Positions 7,604 to 16,967 of a DNA stretch of 64,000 bases are shown here, piece after piece (position 1 is the first letter of the stretch; the number at the start of each line of letters is the position of its first letter). Location: contig CAWJWO010000015.1 in assembly GCA_963846585.1 (NCBI GenBank), forward strand, positions 496,001 to 560,000, given 5' to 3'. Both the position numbers and the translations under genes were made by a program. The notes beneath the pieces were generated by a model. It worked only from the letters and a program-made list of their open reading frames with translations. It made no database searches and had not been told where the DNA came from. Source of the stretch: JAAUTT01 sp963846585. Its GTDB lineage: Bacteria > Bacteroidota > Bacteroidia > Bacteroidales > JAAUTT01.

Positions 7604-8825
7604 GCCCGCTTCTAAGTTTTGGCTCAAACCATGTAGTTTTTGGAGGCATAATATTTCCTGAATCAGCAATATCAAAAAGCTGTTTCATCGAAACCGGATA
7701 AAGGGAAAAAGCAGCCTTCATTTCTCCAGAATCGACCCATTCTTTTAGTGCCTTTAATCCTCTTATGCCCCCGACGAAATCGATCCTTTTGGATTTACGT
7801 AAATCGGTAATATTAAGCAAAGGCGTTAAAACCAAATCAGATAATATTGTAACATCCAGACATCCTATTGGATCGTTATCATTATAATTATCAGGCTTAA
7901 CTGTTAAAGAATACCATTTACCGCTCAAATACATACCGAAATTATGTAATTTGTGCGGATGATATTCAATTGTTCCTTTCTCTTCAATATCGAACACCTT
8001 GTTTAAAGCCTTAAGGAATTCAGATCCGGATAACCCATTTAAATCCTTTACAACACGATTGTAATCCATTATTGATAACTGATTGGCCGGAAAATGAACA
8101 GCTAAAAAAAAGTTATATTCTTCAGTTCCATTATGGTGAGGGTTTGCCAGTTTTTTTTCGTTTCCGACCAAAGCCGCAGCAGCCGTACGATGATGACCGT
8201 CAGCAACATATGTATTTGGAATAGTTGCAAAAATATCAATTATTTTTCTTATAGCAGTATTATTACGTATTACCCAAACCTGGTGTCCAAAACCATCATC
8301 GGCAGTAAAATTATATTCCGGCTTTTCTTTTACAATTCCTGCTACTATTGTATCTAATTCAATATTATTGGGATATACAAAAAAAACAGGTTCATAATTC
8401 ATGCCGCTAACCCGGATGTGGTTTTTCCGGTCTTCTTCCTTATCAGGTCTTGTAAGCTCGTGTTTACGGATAACATTATTCATATAATCTTCTACCGAGG
8501 CACATCCGACAATACCGTATTGTGTCCTTGCTCCCATAGTTTGTGCATAAATGTAAAGGCATTTCTCCTTATCGGCAATCATAATACCTTCATCCAATAA
8601 CCTGAAAAAATTATCTTTCCCTTTCTGGTAGACTTTTGCATCATGTTCATTTATTGAATCAGGCAAGTCAATTTCAGGTTTAATAACGTGTAAAAATGAA
8701 TATCTGTTATCACCTGCTTCCGCAAGTGCTTCCTTACGGTTTAACACATCATAGGGAGGGGATGCTATTAGCTTTGCCTTATCTGCGATTGGACGAATGC
8801 CTTTAAATGCTCGTAATATTGCCAT
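7581..8825 (-). CDS. DUF1015 family protein
   Basis: 414 residues, full length for the DUF1015 family, whose function is not established. Typical features are IRPIADKAKLIASPPYDVL near the N-terminus, NTYVADGHHRTAAA around residue 205, and the terminal motif WFEPKLRSGLIVH. It lies downstream of serC and serA on the same strand, an association common in Bacteroidales, which suggests a link to serine metabolism or a shared transcript. The 3' end overlaps the convergent YceI gene by 23 bp, and the conserved C-terminal motif shows that the overlap is real. Confidence 0.9.
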   Translation of the reverse strand: MAILRAFKGIRPIADKAKLIASPPYDVLNRKEALAEAGDNRYSFLHVIKPEIDLPDSINEHDAKVYQKGKDNFFRLLDEGIMIADKEKCLYIYAQTMGARTQYGIVGCASVEDYMNNVIRKHELTRPDKEEDRKNHIRVSGMNYEPVFFVYPNNIELDTIVAGIVKEKPEYNFTADDGFGHQVWVIRNNTAIRKIIDIFATIPNTYVADGHHRTAAAALVGNEKKLANPHHNGTEEYNFFLAVHFPANQLSIMDYNRVVKDLNGLSGSEFLKALNKVFDIEEKGTIEYHPHKLHNFGMYLSGKWYSLTVKPDNYNDNDPIGCLDVTILSDLVLTPLLNITDLRKSKRIDFVGGIRGLKALKEWVDSGEMKAAFSLYPVSMKQLFDIADSGNIMPPKTTWFEPKLRSGLIVHSLL

Positions 8826-8829
8826 TAAT

Positions 8830-8953
8830 TTAGGGATTAGGGACTAGGGATTAGGGATTAGATTTAAGACAACAATTAATTAATAATCAGTAATTTGTCA
8901 TCTATTTTCAAATTTGCACATTTTCAAATTTGCACATTTTCAAATTTTCAAAT
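8830..8953. repeat. word arrays between serA and DUF1015 (TTAGGGA; 16-bp unit)
   Basis: 8830-8861 carries about four TTAGGGA/TAGGGAC heptamers; 8905-8953 carries two and a half copies of a 16-bp unit ATTTTCAAATTTGCAC. The TTAGGGA word returns at 52977-53016, and ATTTGAAAA-type words at 34740-34770. Confidence 0.85.
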
Positions 8954-8962
8954 TATTAATTT

Positions 8963-9886
8963 TCATTTATTGACCTTAAAAGTGACGTCTCCCTTTTCAA
9001 AAAAGTTTACAATTTGTCGTGCAGCAGCCAATCCGGCATTAATATTAGCCTCTTCGGTCTGAGCTCCCATTTTTTTCGGTGTACAAAAGATCCTTCCTGC
9101 ATACTTTTCAGTAAGCGCAGCAGCATTATCAGGTGCTACATCAGTGAGATAACGAAAATCCTTACGGCTTTCAAATATTTTTATCAGGGAAGTTTCATCA
9201 ATAACTTCTTTACGGGCTGTGTTTATTAATGTAGCACCTTCAGGCATCTTAGAAAGCAAGTCGAAATTAACAGATTCCCTGGTATCTTTGTTTGCCGGTA
9301 TATGTAATGAAACATACTGACAAGTGGAATACAGTTCATTAATCGTTTTTACAGGTTTAACTTTATCTGAAATCATTGAATTAGCGGGAATAAATGGATC
9401 GAAGGCAGACACTTCCATACCGAACCCTTTAGCTATAATAGCTACTTGTCTGCCAACATTTCCATATGCATGGATTCCAATTGTTTTTCCACGTAATTCA
9501 GTTCCGGATGAACCATTGAAAAAATTGCGGGACATGTATAACATCATTCCGAATGCAAGCTCTGCAACAGCATTTGAGTTCTGGCCAGGTGTATTCATGG
9601 CTACGATATTTTTCTTTGTAGCAGCTTCGAGGTCAATATTATCATATCCGGCTCCTGCCCTGACAACTATTTTCAGATTTTTTGCTGCCATAATCACTTC
9701 ACTATTAACAATATCACTTCGGATTATTACAGCGTCAACTTCAGAAATAGCTTTTAACAAATCATTTTGCTCTTTATATTTTTCCAGAAGTACTAATTGA
9801 TATCCGGCATCTTCAATTATTTTACGAATGCCATCTACTGCAATTTTTACAAATGGCTTATCTGTAGCTATTAATATTTTTTTCAT
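8963..9886 (-). CDS. serA: D-3-phosphoglycerate dehydrogenase, short Bacteroides type
   Basis: First step of serine synthesis: 3-phosphoglycerate to 3-phosphohydroxypyruvate with NAD. 307 residues with no C-terminal ACT domain, so the short form. The catalytic arginine lies in VVRAGAGYDNID, and the nucleotide-binding turn in AYGNVGRQ. The usual catalytic His (TPH) is replaced by Lys in FCTPKKMGAQTEEA; this Lys variant is known from Bacteroides-type enzymes and the related Entamoeba enzyme. It follows serC by 72 bp on the same strand and precedes the DUF1015 gene. Confidence 0.92.
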   Translation of the reverse strand: MKKILIATDKPFVKIAVDGIRKIIEDAGYQLVLLEKYKEQNDLLKAISEVDAVIIRSDIVNSEVIMAAKNLKIVVRAGAGYDNIDLEAATKKNIVAMNTPGQNSNAVAELAFGMMLYMSRNFFNGSSGTELRGKTIGIHAYGNVGRQVAIIAKGFGMEVSAFDPFIPANSMISDKVKPVKTINELYSTCQYVSLHIPANKDTRESVNFDLLSKMPEGATLINTARKEVIDETSLIKIFESRKDFRYLTDVAPDNAAALTEKYAGRIFCTPKKMGAQTEEANINAGLAAARQIVNFFEKGDVTFKVNK

Positions 9887-9904
9887 AATTTATGTTGTTT
9901 AAAT

Positions 9905-9968
9905 GGAACCATGAGCCAAGAGCCAGGAACCAGGATATAATATTTTACGACTTACGACTTACGACTTA
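9905..9968. repeat. word arrays between serC and serA (GGAACCA; TACGACT)
   Basis: 9905-9934 repeats GGAACCA/GAGCCAA heptamers. 9945-9968 repeats TACGACT three times. The second array runs into serC: the serC stop codon (9959-9961) and its last codons lie inside it. Confidence 0.85.
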
Positions 9969-11029
9969 TTTTTTTCAAATTCCTGCATGGCACCTATTAA
10001 TGTTTCAACACCTGTTAAAGGCATTCCATTATATATAGATGCACGGAAACCGCCAACAGATCTGTGACCCTTTATTCCAACGATACCCTTTTTCCTGGTA
10101 AATTCAATAAATTCTTCTTCCAGAGAAATATAAGGTTCTTCCATAACAAAACACACATTCATTAAGGAACGGTCTTCTTTAACTGCTGTTCCTTTGAATA
10201 ACCTGTTCCGGTCAATTTCATCATAAAGCCCGGATGCTTTTTTAATGTTGATTTTTTCCATTTCTTTAACTCCTCCTAAATTTTTTATCCATTTAAGAGT
10301 TTGCAGGCATGAGAAAATAACTACACATGGTGGAGTATTATATAAAGAGTTGTTCTCAATATGTATTTTGTAGTCAAGCATAGAAGGTATTTTACGATCA
10401 ACCTTACCTAAAATGTCATTTTTAACAATTACAAAGGTAACTCCTGCCGGTCCAAGGTTCTTTTGAGCACCACCATAAATTAAACCATATTTTGAAATGT
10501 CAACAGAACGGCTAAATATATCAGAAGAGGCATCGGCAATAAGGGGTACCTTAACATCAAGGTCCTTATGAAATTCTGTGCCAAAAATCGTGTTATTGGT
10601 GGTTATATGAAAATAATCAACATCCTCAGGAACAACAAAATTCTTAGGAATATAATTATAATTTGCATCTTTTGAAGAAGCAACCACAACAACATCGCCA
10701 AATAATTTAGCTTCCTTGATGGCTTTGCTTGCCCATGAACCAGAATCCAGATAGGCTGCTTTCCTGTTCAATAAATTGAATGGAATCATACAAAACTGCA
10801 AACTTGCACCACCTCCAAGAAAAAGAACTGAATAACCATCAGGAATATTTAAAATTTCTTTAAATAGTGAAACTGCTTCATTCAGGATAGATTCAAAGTC
10901 TTTGCTACGGTGAGATATTTCCATTATTGACAGGCCACTACCATTAAGATCAATAATTGCTTTTGCTGTTTCCTGAAGTGTATAATCAGATAAGATTGAA
11001 GGCCCTGCATTAAAATTGTATTTTTTCAT
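9959..11029 (-). CDS. serC: phosphoserine aminotransferase
   Basis: Second step of serine synthesis: transfers the amino group of glutamate to phosphohydroxypyruvate, PLP-dependent; also used in pyridoxal biosynthesis in some bacteria. 356 residues, the usual length. Features are the N-terminal YNFNAGPSILS, SHRSKDFESI, GGGASLQF, the PLP lysine in YGGAQKNLGPAG (near residue 190), and C-terminal GHRSVGGFRASIYN. The final KS and stop are supplied by the TACGACT word array. First gene of the serC-serA-DUF1015 group. Confidence 0.96.
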   Translation of the reverse strand: MKKYNFNAGPSILSDYTLQETAKAIIDLNGSGLSIMEISHRSKDFESILNEAVSLFKEILNIPDGYSVLFLGGGASLQFCMIPFNLLNRKAAYLDSGSWASKAIKEAKLFGDVVVVASSKDANYNYIPKNFVVPEDVDYFHITTNNTIFGTEFHKDLDVKVPLIADASSDIFSRSVDISKYGLIYGGAQKNLGPAGVTFVIVKNDILGKVDRKIPSMLDYKIHIENNSLYNTPPCVVIFSCLQTLKWIKNLGGVKEMEKINIKKASGLYDEIDRNRLFKGTAVKEDRSLMNVCFVMEEPYISLEEEFIEFTRKKGIVGIKGHRSVGGFRASIYNGMPLTGVETLIGAMQEFEKNKS

Positions 11030-11192
11030 GTGTAATTGTAGTTTTGTTAATAGCTATCAGTTTATTTTGTTTATTGTTATTTTAAAAACAATCCAAAGTT
11101 AAAGGAAAATTACTATGAAATATTCAAAGGGATAAGAATAATCCTATTTTTTTTTAACAATTGCTTAACCAGAATTATATTATCAGTATTTA

Positions 11193-12287
11193 TCACAATT
11201 TTCTGTAGAAAGGCATACTGATAACTTTAGCTTTAATAATCTTGTTTCGGATATTTACAAATATTTCATTGCCAGGGTTTGCATAATCTGGTTTCACATA
11301 TCCCATTCCAATACCAATTTTTAGTGAAGGTGATAAAGTTCCTGAAGTAACTATTCCTATTTGTTCATTTAATTGGTTTTGTATTATATAATTATGTCGC
11401 GGGATAGCTTTTTCAAGCATTTCAAAACCGACAAGTTTGCGGGTAACTCCATTGGCTTTTTGATGATAAAGCAGGTCCCTGTCAATAAAATTTTTATTAT
11501 TTACAAATTTAGTAATCCAGTTTAATCCTGCTTCAATAGGTGAAGTTGTATCGTCTATATCATTACCATAAAGACAATAACCCATTTCGAGACGCAATGT
11601 ATCCCTTGCAGCTAATCCAACCGGTTTAATTCCTGCTTCTTTAAATGTATCAAATACAGCATTCCAAATTTTTGGCCCATCGTTGTTATAAAAATACAAT
11701 TCGAATCCTAATTCCCCCGTATAACCAGTTCTTGAGATAATAACATCCTTAACATTAGCAAGTTCGCTAACAATAAATGAATAATATGGTAAAACAGAAA
11801 GATCAATTGCAGTTAGTTTTTGTAAATATTCTAAAGATAATGGTCCCTGTATTGCCAATTGGGATATATTACCTGATGAATTTTCGAGTTCGGCATCCGT
11901 ATTATTCTGGCTGGTAATCCACGACCAATCCTTCTGAATGTTAGCGGCATTAACGACCAAAAGAAATTTTTGATCGTCAAATTTATAAACCAGCAAATCG
12001 TCAACTATTCCGCCTTTTCCATTGGGCATACATGAATATTGCACTTTTCCTGTTTTTAATACAGAAGCATCATTGCTTGTGATTTTTTGTACAAGATCCA
12101 ATGCATTAGGCCCTTTAATCCAAAATTCCCCCATATGGGAAACATCAAATATTCCTACTCTATCTCGAACTGTAAGATGTTCATCCTTAACTCCGGTGTA
12201 TTCCAACGGCATTTCATATCCTGCAAAAGATATGAAACGAGCACCCAAAGCCTTATGTTTATCGTAAAATACTGTCCTTTTGTCCAA
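11193..12287 (-). CDS. gcvT: aminomethyltransferase, glycine cleavage T-protein
   Basis: Releases ammonia from the aminomethyl-lipoyl H-protein and forms methylene-tetrahydrofolate. 364 residues, full length. Family features: KHKALGARFISFAGYEMPLEY, IFDVSHMGEFW, GYTGELGFELY, the folate-site GLAARDTLRLEMGYCLYGND, and C-terminal GIGMGYV. The start is TTG 12287 (protein begins DKRTVFY); no ATG occurs in frame before an upstream stop. No glycine riboswitch-like structure is seen upstream, and the other glycine-cleavage genes are not in the window. Confidence 0.95.
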   Translation of the reverse strand: MDKRTVFYDKHKALGARFISFAGYEMPLEYTGVKDEHLTVRDRVGIFDVSHMGEFWIKGPNALDLVQKITSNDASVLKTGKVQYSCMPNGKGGIVDDLLVYKFDDQKFLLVVNAANIQKDWSWITSQNNTDAELENSSGNISQLAIQGPLSLEYLQKLTAIDLSVLPYYSFIVSELANVKDVIISRTGYTGELGFELYFYNNDGPKIWNAVFDTFKEAGIKPVGLAARDTLRLEMGYCLYGNDIDDTTSPIEAGLNWITKFVNNKNFIDRDLLYHQKANGVTRKLVGFEMLEKAIPRHNYIIQNQLNEQIGIVTSGTLSPSLKIGIGMGYVKPDYANPGNEIFVNIRNKIIKAKVISMPFYRKL

Positions 12288-12296
12288 ACCTTCTAA

Positions 12297-12370
12297 ATTT
12301 ACTGATTACTGATTACGAATTGTAATATTGCTATTTTTATTAGTCATCAGTCATTTGTAATTAGTAATTA
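12297..12370. repeat. short-word arrays flanking gcvT and the prohibitin gene
   Basis: 12297-12315 repeats ACTGATT. 12340-12370 repeats AGTCATC/TTAGTAA-type words and runs into the stop codon (12368-12370) of the prohibitin-like gene. Confidence 0.7.
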
Positions 12371-13270
12371 TTTTGTATCCAAAATTACAGGAGCACCTTT
12401 GCTGCCCGTCCCCATAATAATTAGCTTAGCATTCGGGGAAGTAGATATAGCTTTTATCATTTCATATTGTAATTGTTTATCACTTAACCCTGTGCTTAAA
12501 ATTTTCTGATAATCGGCAATACCTTGGGCTTCTACTCTTTTTCTTTCAGCTTCCTGTTTTTCTTTTTGAAGAACAAATGTCATTTTCTGAGCATCCTGTT
12601 CGGCGTTAATTTTAGATTCGATAGAAGTCTTTACAGATGCCGGAAGTGTAAGGTTTCTAACTAAAAGCTGTTCAAGCATGAGTCCCCTTTCTTTAAAATC
12701 AGTGTTGATGCTGTTGAAAATCTTTGCCTGAAATTCATCACGTTTAGTGGAATAAAGGGCAACTGCATCATAATATACGGCATTGTCCCTGATTTTAGTC
12801 CTGCATATTGGCCGAACTATAACATTTGTATAATCTGTTCCTATTTGTCTTAATATTCTTGGTGCTTCACTTGGTATTACTTTGTACAGTACAGTTAAGT
12901 CAACTATAACTTCAAGTCCATCAGCCGATAGTACATGAATAGCATCATCTCCCAATTTTGCGCCTTCATCATGAACTGCTGACATCGTGTAATTTTGTGT
13001 ACGAATATCGTATGTAACTACCTCAACAAAAGGATTTACAATATTTAATCCGCTTTCTAATATCCTGTCATCCACCTTGCCGAAAAGTTTTTGTACGCCT
13101 ACCTCTCCTGCCCCTACCTGCACAATAACAGAAAATGCTGCCGATATTAAAATGATAATTATTCCCAAAATCTTAAAAATACCGTTGTATTTTGTAGCAG
13201 GTGAAATGTTTTTGCCCAGTGCGAAACCAATAATCAAAATAATGATTCCAATAATTAATAAATAAATCAT
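12368..13270 (-). CDS. prohibitin/SPFH (band 7) family membrane protein
   Basis: 300 residues. Two hydrophobic stretches at residues 1-17 and 31-50 anchor the protein, followed by a band-7 domain (about 50-215, with VGAGEVGVQKLFGKV and LLVRNLTLPASVKTSIESK) and a helical coiled-coil rich in E, K and A (about 215-265). Relatives (prohibitin, HflK/C) form membrane ring scaffolds that modulate proteases such as FtsH. No protease gene adjoins it. The stop codon lies inside an intergenic word array. Confidence 0.88.
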   Translation of the reverse strand: MIYLLIIGIIILIIGFALGKNISPATKYNGIFKILGIIIILISAAFSVIVQVGAGEVGVQKLFGKVDDRILESGLNIVNPFVEVVTYDIRTQNYTMSAVHDEGAKLGDDAIHVLSADGLEVIVDLTVLYKVIPSEAPRILRQIGTDYTNVIVRPICRTKIRDNAVYYDAVALYSTKRDEFQAKIFNSINTDFKERGLMLEQLLVRNLTLPASVKTSIESKINAEQDAQKMTFVLQKEKQEAERKRVEAQGIADYQKILSTGLSDKQLQYEMIKAISTSPNAKLIIMGTGSKGAPVILDTK

Positions 13271-13526
13271 AGGTATAATATTTAAATTTTTGTGGGTTAA
13301 AATGTAAAAATAGTGGATTTTTCAATAATAAATTTCAATTTTAAATATTTATTATAAAACCTGTATGTTAATTAAAAGATGAAGTAAATAACCTGTTACT
13401 TGAAAATTATAGTATATATAATATCAATTATTTATAAAATAATTAGCATATTCATCCCTGAACCTTGATATTTTAGTTTTTTCTTTACATTAAAGTTTGT
13501 ATCTTAGGTTAATAAATTTGCCTCAT

Positions 13527-15929
13527 ATGGAAAAAACTAAGGGTATTTCAGAAATAAATAATGAAAGTGAAGTTTCCTTATTTAATACTATACTTGAGAA
13601 TTCCAGAGATGTTGTGTATATAGTTGATTGTATTAACAATAAAATTGAATTCATTAGCCCGTCTATTTTGGAAATGTCTGGTTATTCAAAAGATGAGCTA
13701 ATGGCAATGAATATAACTGAAATTTTAAATATAGTTCACATTGATTTTAGAAAAATAGTCACAAATCATTGGATTAAACTTAAAACAAAACCGGCCAGCA
13801 CTAAAAATTATTTTACTATCGAATTCAAGATCCGGCCTAAAGAAGGAATTTCTAGGTGGTTAAGTGATACTTGCAAATTAATTTGGGATAATAATGGAAA
13901 TTTAATAAAAATAGTAGGCAATATCAGGGATATTACTGATTTCAAACTTTTGGAAGATGCTCTTAACAGAAGCCGTGATCGCCTGACAAAGGCTATTGAT
14001 GCAACAAACGATGGAATGTGGGATTGGAAACTCGATTGCAACAAAGTATATTTTGATGCCAGATTCTATACTATGGCCGGCTATATACCCAATGAATTCC
14101 CGCACACCTTATCAGAATGGATGAAGAGAATTCATCCCGGCGATATTAATATAGTTCAGGCACAATTAGAAAAACATATTAAAGGAAAATCAGACCAATG
14201 GATTTCAGAGTACCGTTTTAAAACTAAACAGGAAAACTGGATTTGGATTTTAAACAGAGGTAAAATATTTGAACGTGACGAGCAAGGCAATGCCTTAAGA
14301 ATTGTAGGTACACATACCGATATTTCATTAAGAATAAAAATTGCGGATGAACTCCAAAAAAGAAACGTTGAACTTGAAACAATTCATGATAAATTATTTG
14401 TAAGCGAAGAAAAATTCCGACAATTGGCAGAAAATACGGAGGATGTTTTCTGGCTGGCAGATAAAGATAATCTCCTGTATATAAATCCAACCTTTGAGAA
14501 AATTTGGGAACGCGATAGTGAAGAATTAATAAAAAATCCAAATTTATTATCAAAATGGGTTCATCCCGATGATGTTAAATCTTTTACCAGGATTCTTGAT
14601 TTTTCTATATTGGAAATAAATAAACCCTTTAATGAAAATTTCAGGATAATCAGGCCAGATGGAGAGATTAGATGGATTTGGTCAAGACGGTTCCCCGTTT
14701 TAAATGAAAATGGGATAATTTATCGTATTGCAGGAATAGCATCAGATATTACTTCTCAAAAATTAATTGAAGAAGATTTAATATTTACTAAGGAAAAAGC
14801 ATTGGAAAGCGATCGGTTAAAATCAGCTTTTTTAGCCAATATTTCACATGAAATAAGGACTCCGATGAACGGAATAATTGGATTTTCAGGATTATTAAAA
14901 GATGAAAACCTCACGTATGATACCAGGATTCAATACTTAAATATAATTGCAAAAAGCGGAGAACAATTGCTCCATATAATAGACGACATAATAGATATTT
15001 CAAAAATAGAATCAAATCAAATTAAAATTAAACATACTGATATTTGTCTTAACGAACTCATAGCTGATTTACAACTATTTTACGAAAACGTTAAAAAACA
15101 ATTAGGTAAGGACAATATTGAAATTATAGGTGAAATCAAAAATGAACATAGTAAAATTAAATTACAAACTGATGAGTCAAGGCTTCGTCAAATATTCATG
15201 AATTTAATATCCAATGCACTAAAATTTACTGAAGACGGACACATCAGGTTTGGCTTTTCAATAACCCAAAATAATACTATTGAATTTTTTGTTGAAGATA
15301 CAGGCATAGGTATTTCAAATGAAATGCAATCTGCTATTTTTAAGCGTTTCAGGCAAGTTGACGAATCTACTACGAGGACATTTGGAGGAACAGGATTGGG
15401 ATTAGCAATTTCGGATGGGTTACTAAAGTTAATGAATGGGAAAATATGGTTAAAATCTACAAAGTCGAAAGGATCTACATTTTATTTTAGTTTACCATAT
15501 TTTTTACACAATACTTATACAGATAGATCTCCTGAAGTTATTGAAACAGATCAATTTGATTGGAGTGATTTTACTTTATTAATTGTTGAAGATGATGATA
15601 TAAATCAGGAATTTCTATCAACTATTTTATCACCGACGAATGTTAAAATAATTCAAAGTTATACTGCGGAAGATGCGCTAACTGCAATTGAAACCCAACC
15701 TGATATTCATTTAGTATTAATGGATATCCGGTTGCCTCAGATGAATGGTTTCGAAGCTTTTAAAATTATATCTGCAAAACATCCTTCACTCCCTGTTATT
15801 GCCCAGACAGCTTTTGCCTTAACAGAAGATGCCGACCGGTGCCTTGAAATGGGCTTTGCCAATTATATAGCAAAACCAATTAACCGTAAAAATTTACTTA
15901 AAATGATTAATGACTATTTAAAGAAATGA
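13527..15929 (+). CDS. PAS-domain hybrid sensor histidine kinase
   Basis: About 800-residue cytosolic hybrid kinase without membrane segments. Order: PAS1 (about 10-130), PAS2 (about 140-280, with DGMWDWKLD), PAS3 (300-430, ENTEDVFWLADKDN), HisKA with an intact H-box SHEIRTPMN, HATPase with NLISNALKFTEDG, VEDTGIGI and GGTGLGLAIS, and a C-terminal receiver (DDDINQEF, phospho-Asp in LVLMDIRLP, AKPI). I prefer ATG 13527 over the in-frame TTG at 13497. Its stop codon falls in an ATGACTG array. It is monocistronic and lies next to, but opposite, the chemotaxis-type operon. Confidence 0.9.
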   Translation: MEKTKGISEINNESEVSLFNTILENSRDVVYIVDCINNKIEFISPSILEMSGYSKDELMAMNITEILNIVHIDFRKIVTNHWIKLKTKPASTKNYFTIEFKIRPKEGISRWLSDTCKLIWDNNGNLIKIVGNIRDITDFKLLEDALNRSRDRLTKAIDATNDGMWDWKLDCNKVYFDARFYTMAGYIPNEFPHTLSEWMKRIHPGDINIVQAQLEKHIKGKSDQWISEYRFKTKQENWIWILNRGKIFERDEQGNALRIVGTHTDISLRIKIADELQKRNVELETIHDKLFVSEEKFRQLAENTEDVFWLADKDNLLYINPTFEKIWERDSEELIKNPNLLSKWVHPDDVKSFTRILDFSILEINKPFNENFRIIRPDGEIRWIWSRRFPVLNENGIIYRIAGIASDITSQKLIEEDLIFTKEKALESDRLKSAFLANISHEIRTPMNGIIGFSGLLKDENLTYDTRIQYLNIIAKSGEQLLHIIDDIIDISKIESNQIKIKHTDICLNELIADLQLFYENVKKQLGKDNIEIIGEIKNEHSKIKLQTDESRLRQIFMNLISNALKFTEDGHIRFGFSITQNNTIEFFVEDTGIGISNEMQSAIFKRFRQVDESTTRTFGGTGLGLAISDGLLKLMNGKIWLKSTKSKGSTFYFSLPYFLHNTYTDRSPEVIETDQFDWSDFTLLIVEDDDINQEFLSTILSPTNVKIIQSYTAEDALTAIETQPDIHLVLMDIRLPQMNGFEAFKIISAKHPSLPVIAQTAFALTEDADRCLEMGFANYIAKPINRKNLLKMINDYLKK

Positions 15930-15983
15930 CTGATGACTGATGAATATAGAAATATTAGTAATTTGTAATTTGTAATTTATAAT
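15926..15983. repeat. word arrays (ATGACTG; TAATTTG) between convergent genes
   Basis: 15926-15943 repeats ATGACTG and contains the TGA stop (15927-15929) of the hybrid kinase. 15957-15983 repeats TAATTTG and ends just before the stop of the convergent methyltransferase gene. Confidence 0.8.
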
Positions 15984-15984
15984 C

Positions 15985-16872
15985 TTATAATATTAGCCTG
16001 ACAAAAACCCCTAAGGGCAACCTTTTACCTGAACGATCAGGAAAATAAAGTTCTCCAAATTCGATTTTATCAGCCATTTTAAAATTAGATTTTACCAGGT
16101 TATCTGCAATTAACGGTGAAAAACCCATGGAATACAGGTTCAAAACTAAAAAAGATTCCTTTTCTTCCAGTAAATGGCTGCAACATTTTACCAATTCATT
16201 TATTGATTCTTCGAGAACCCATTTTTCTCCGGAAGGTCCGTGTCCATATGCAGGAGGGTCCAAAATTATTCCATTATATTTTTTTCCTCTTTTAACTTCG
16301 CGTTTTATAAATTTCATAGCATCTTCTACAACCCAATGAATACCATCCAAATTATTAGCGGACATATTTTCTGCAGCCCAGTTTATAACTTGTCGCACTG
16401 AATCAACATGAACTACATCTGCTCCGGCTGCCCTGGCCACAAGAGATGCACCTCCTGTGTATGCAAACAAATTAAGAATTTTAGGATTTCCTGATATTGA
16501 ATTATATACTTTGTCGTAAATGAAATTCCAGTTTTCAGCCTGTTCCGGGAATAACCCAACGTGTTTAAACGATGTTAATCCCATTCTCATTTTAATATTA
16601 ATATTCTGCCAAATGTAATTTACAAACCATTGACCCGGCATCCCGGGTTTTAAAATCCATAGTCCTTTATCTTGTTCAAACTGAAGTTTATCTCGTTTAA
16701 ATGTTGCATTAGCCATTGATACCCAATTTTTTTCAGGAATTGACTGCTCCCATACTGCCTGAGGTTCAGGCCTGCGAAGTATGTAAGCACCAAATCGCTC
16801 GAGTTTTTCTCCGTTACCGGAATCGATTAATTCATAATCGATGTTTGTGGAGGATGGCGATATAAGTTTCAC
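15985..16872 (-). CDS. class I SAM-dependent methyltransferase, RlmI-like
   Basis: 295 residues. The Rossmann SAM site is visible at NLFAYTGGASLVAR (about 138-151), then VHVDSVRQVINWAAEN (acidic ribose-binding residue) and the catalytic LDPPAYGHGPSGEKW (about 207-221). The pattern fits the COG1092 group of rRNA cytosine-C5 methylases, but this protein lacks the N-terminal PUA domain of RlmI, so its substrate is uncertain. It lies alone between a convergent kinase gene and the downstream kinase of the chemotaxis-type operon. Confidence 0.8.
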   Translation of the reverse strand: MKLISPSSTNIDYELIDSGNGEKLERFGAYILRRPEPQAVWEQSIPEKNWVSMANATFKRDKLQFEQDKGLWILKPGMPGQWFVNYIWQNINIKMRMGLTSFKHVGLFPEQAENWNFIYDKVYNSISGNPKILNLFAYTGGASLVARAAGADVVHVDSVRQVINWAAENMSANNLDGIHWVVEDAMKFIKREVKRGKKYNGIILDPPAYGHGPSGEKWVLEESINELVKCCSHLLEEKESFLVLNLYSMGFSPLIADNLVKSNFKMADKIEFGELYFPDRSGKRLPLGVFVRLIL

Positions 16873-16890
16873 TGCTTTTAGTTATATTAG

Positions 16891-16957
16891 TTGTAGAGGT
16901 TGTAGAGGTTGTAGAGGTTGTAGAGGTTAAAGTGATAAGTTTATAAGGTTTATAAGG
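16891..16957. repeat. word arrays (GTTGTAGAG x4; TTTATAAGG)
   Basis: 16891-16928 holds four tandem copies of a 9-bp unit (GTTGTAGAG); 16937-16957 holds two copies of TTTATAAGG. Related GTTGTA words recur at 40022-40083 and 43492-43560. Confidence 0.9.
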
Positions 16958-16967
16958 ATGCCAATAA

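Noticed and set aside
11142..11158. Hairpin plus T-run as a terminator between serC and gcvT
   Set aside because: The T-run is on the plus strand, but both neighbours are on the minus strand, and the stem is only 4-5 bp.
12288..12367. Glycine riboswitch upstream of gcvT
   Set aside because: The gap to the upstream gene is short, composed of word arrays, and shows none of the conserved riboswitch elements.
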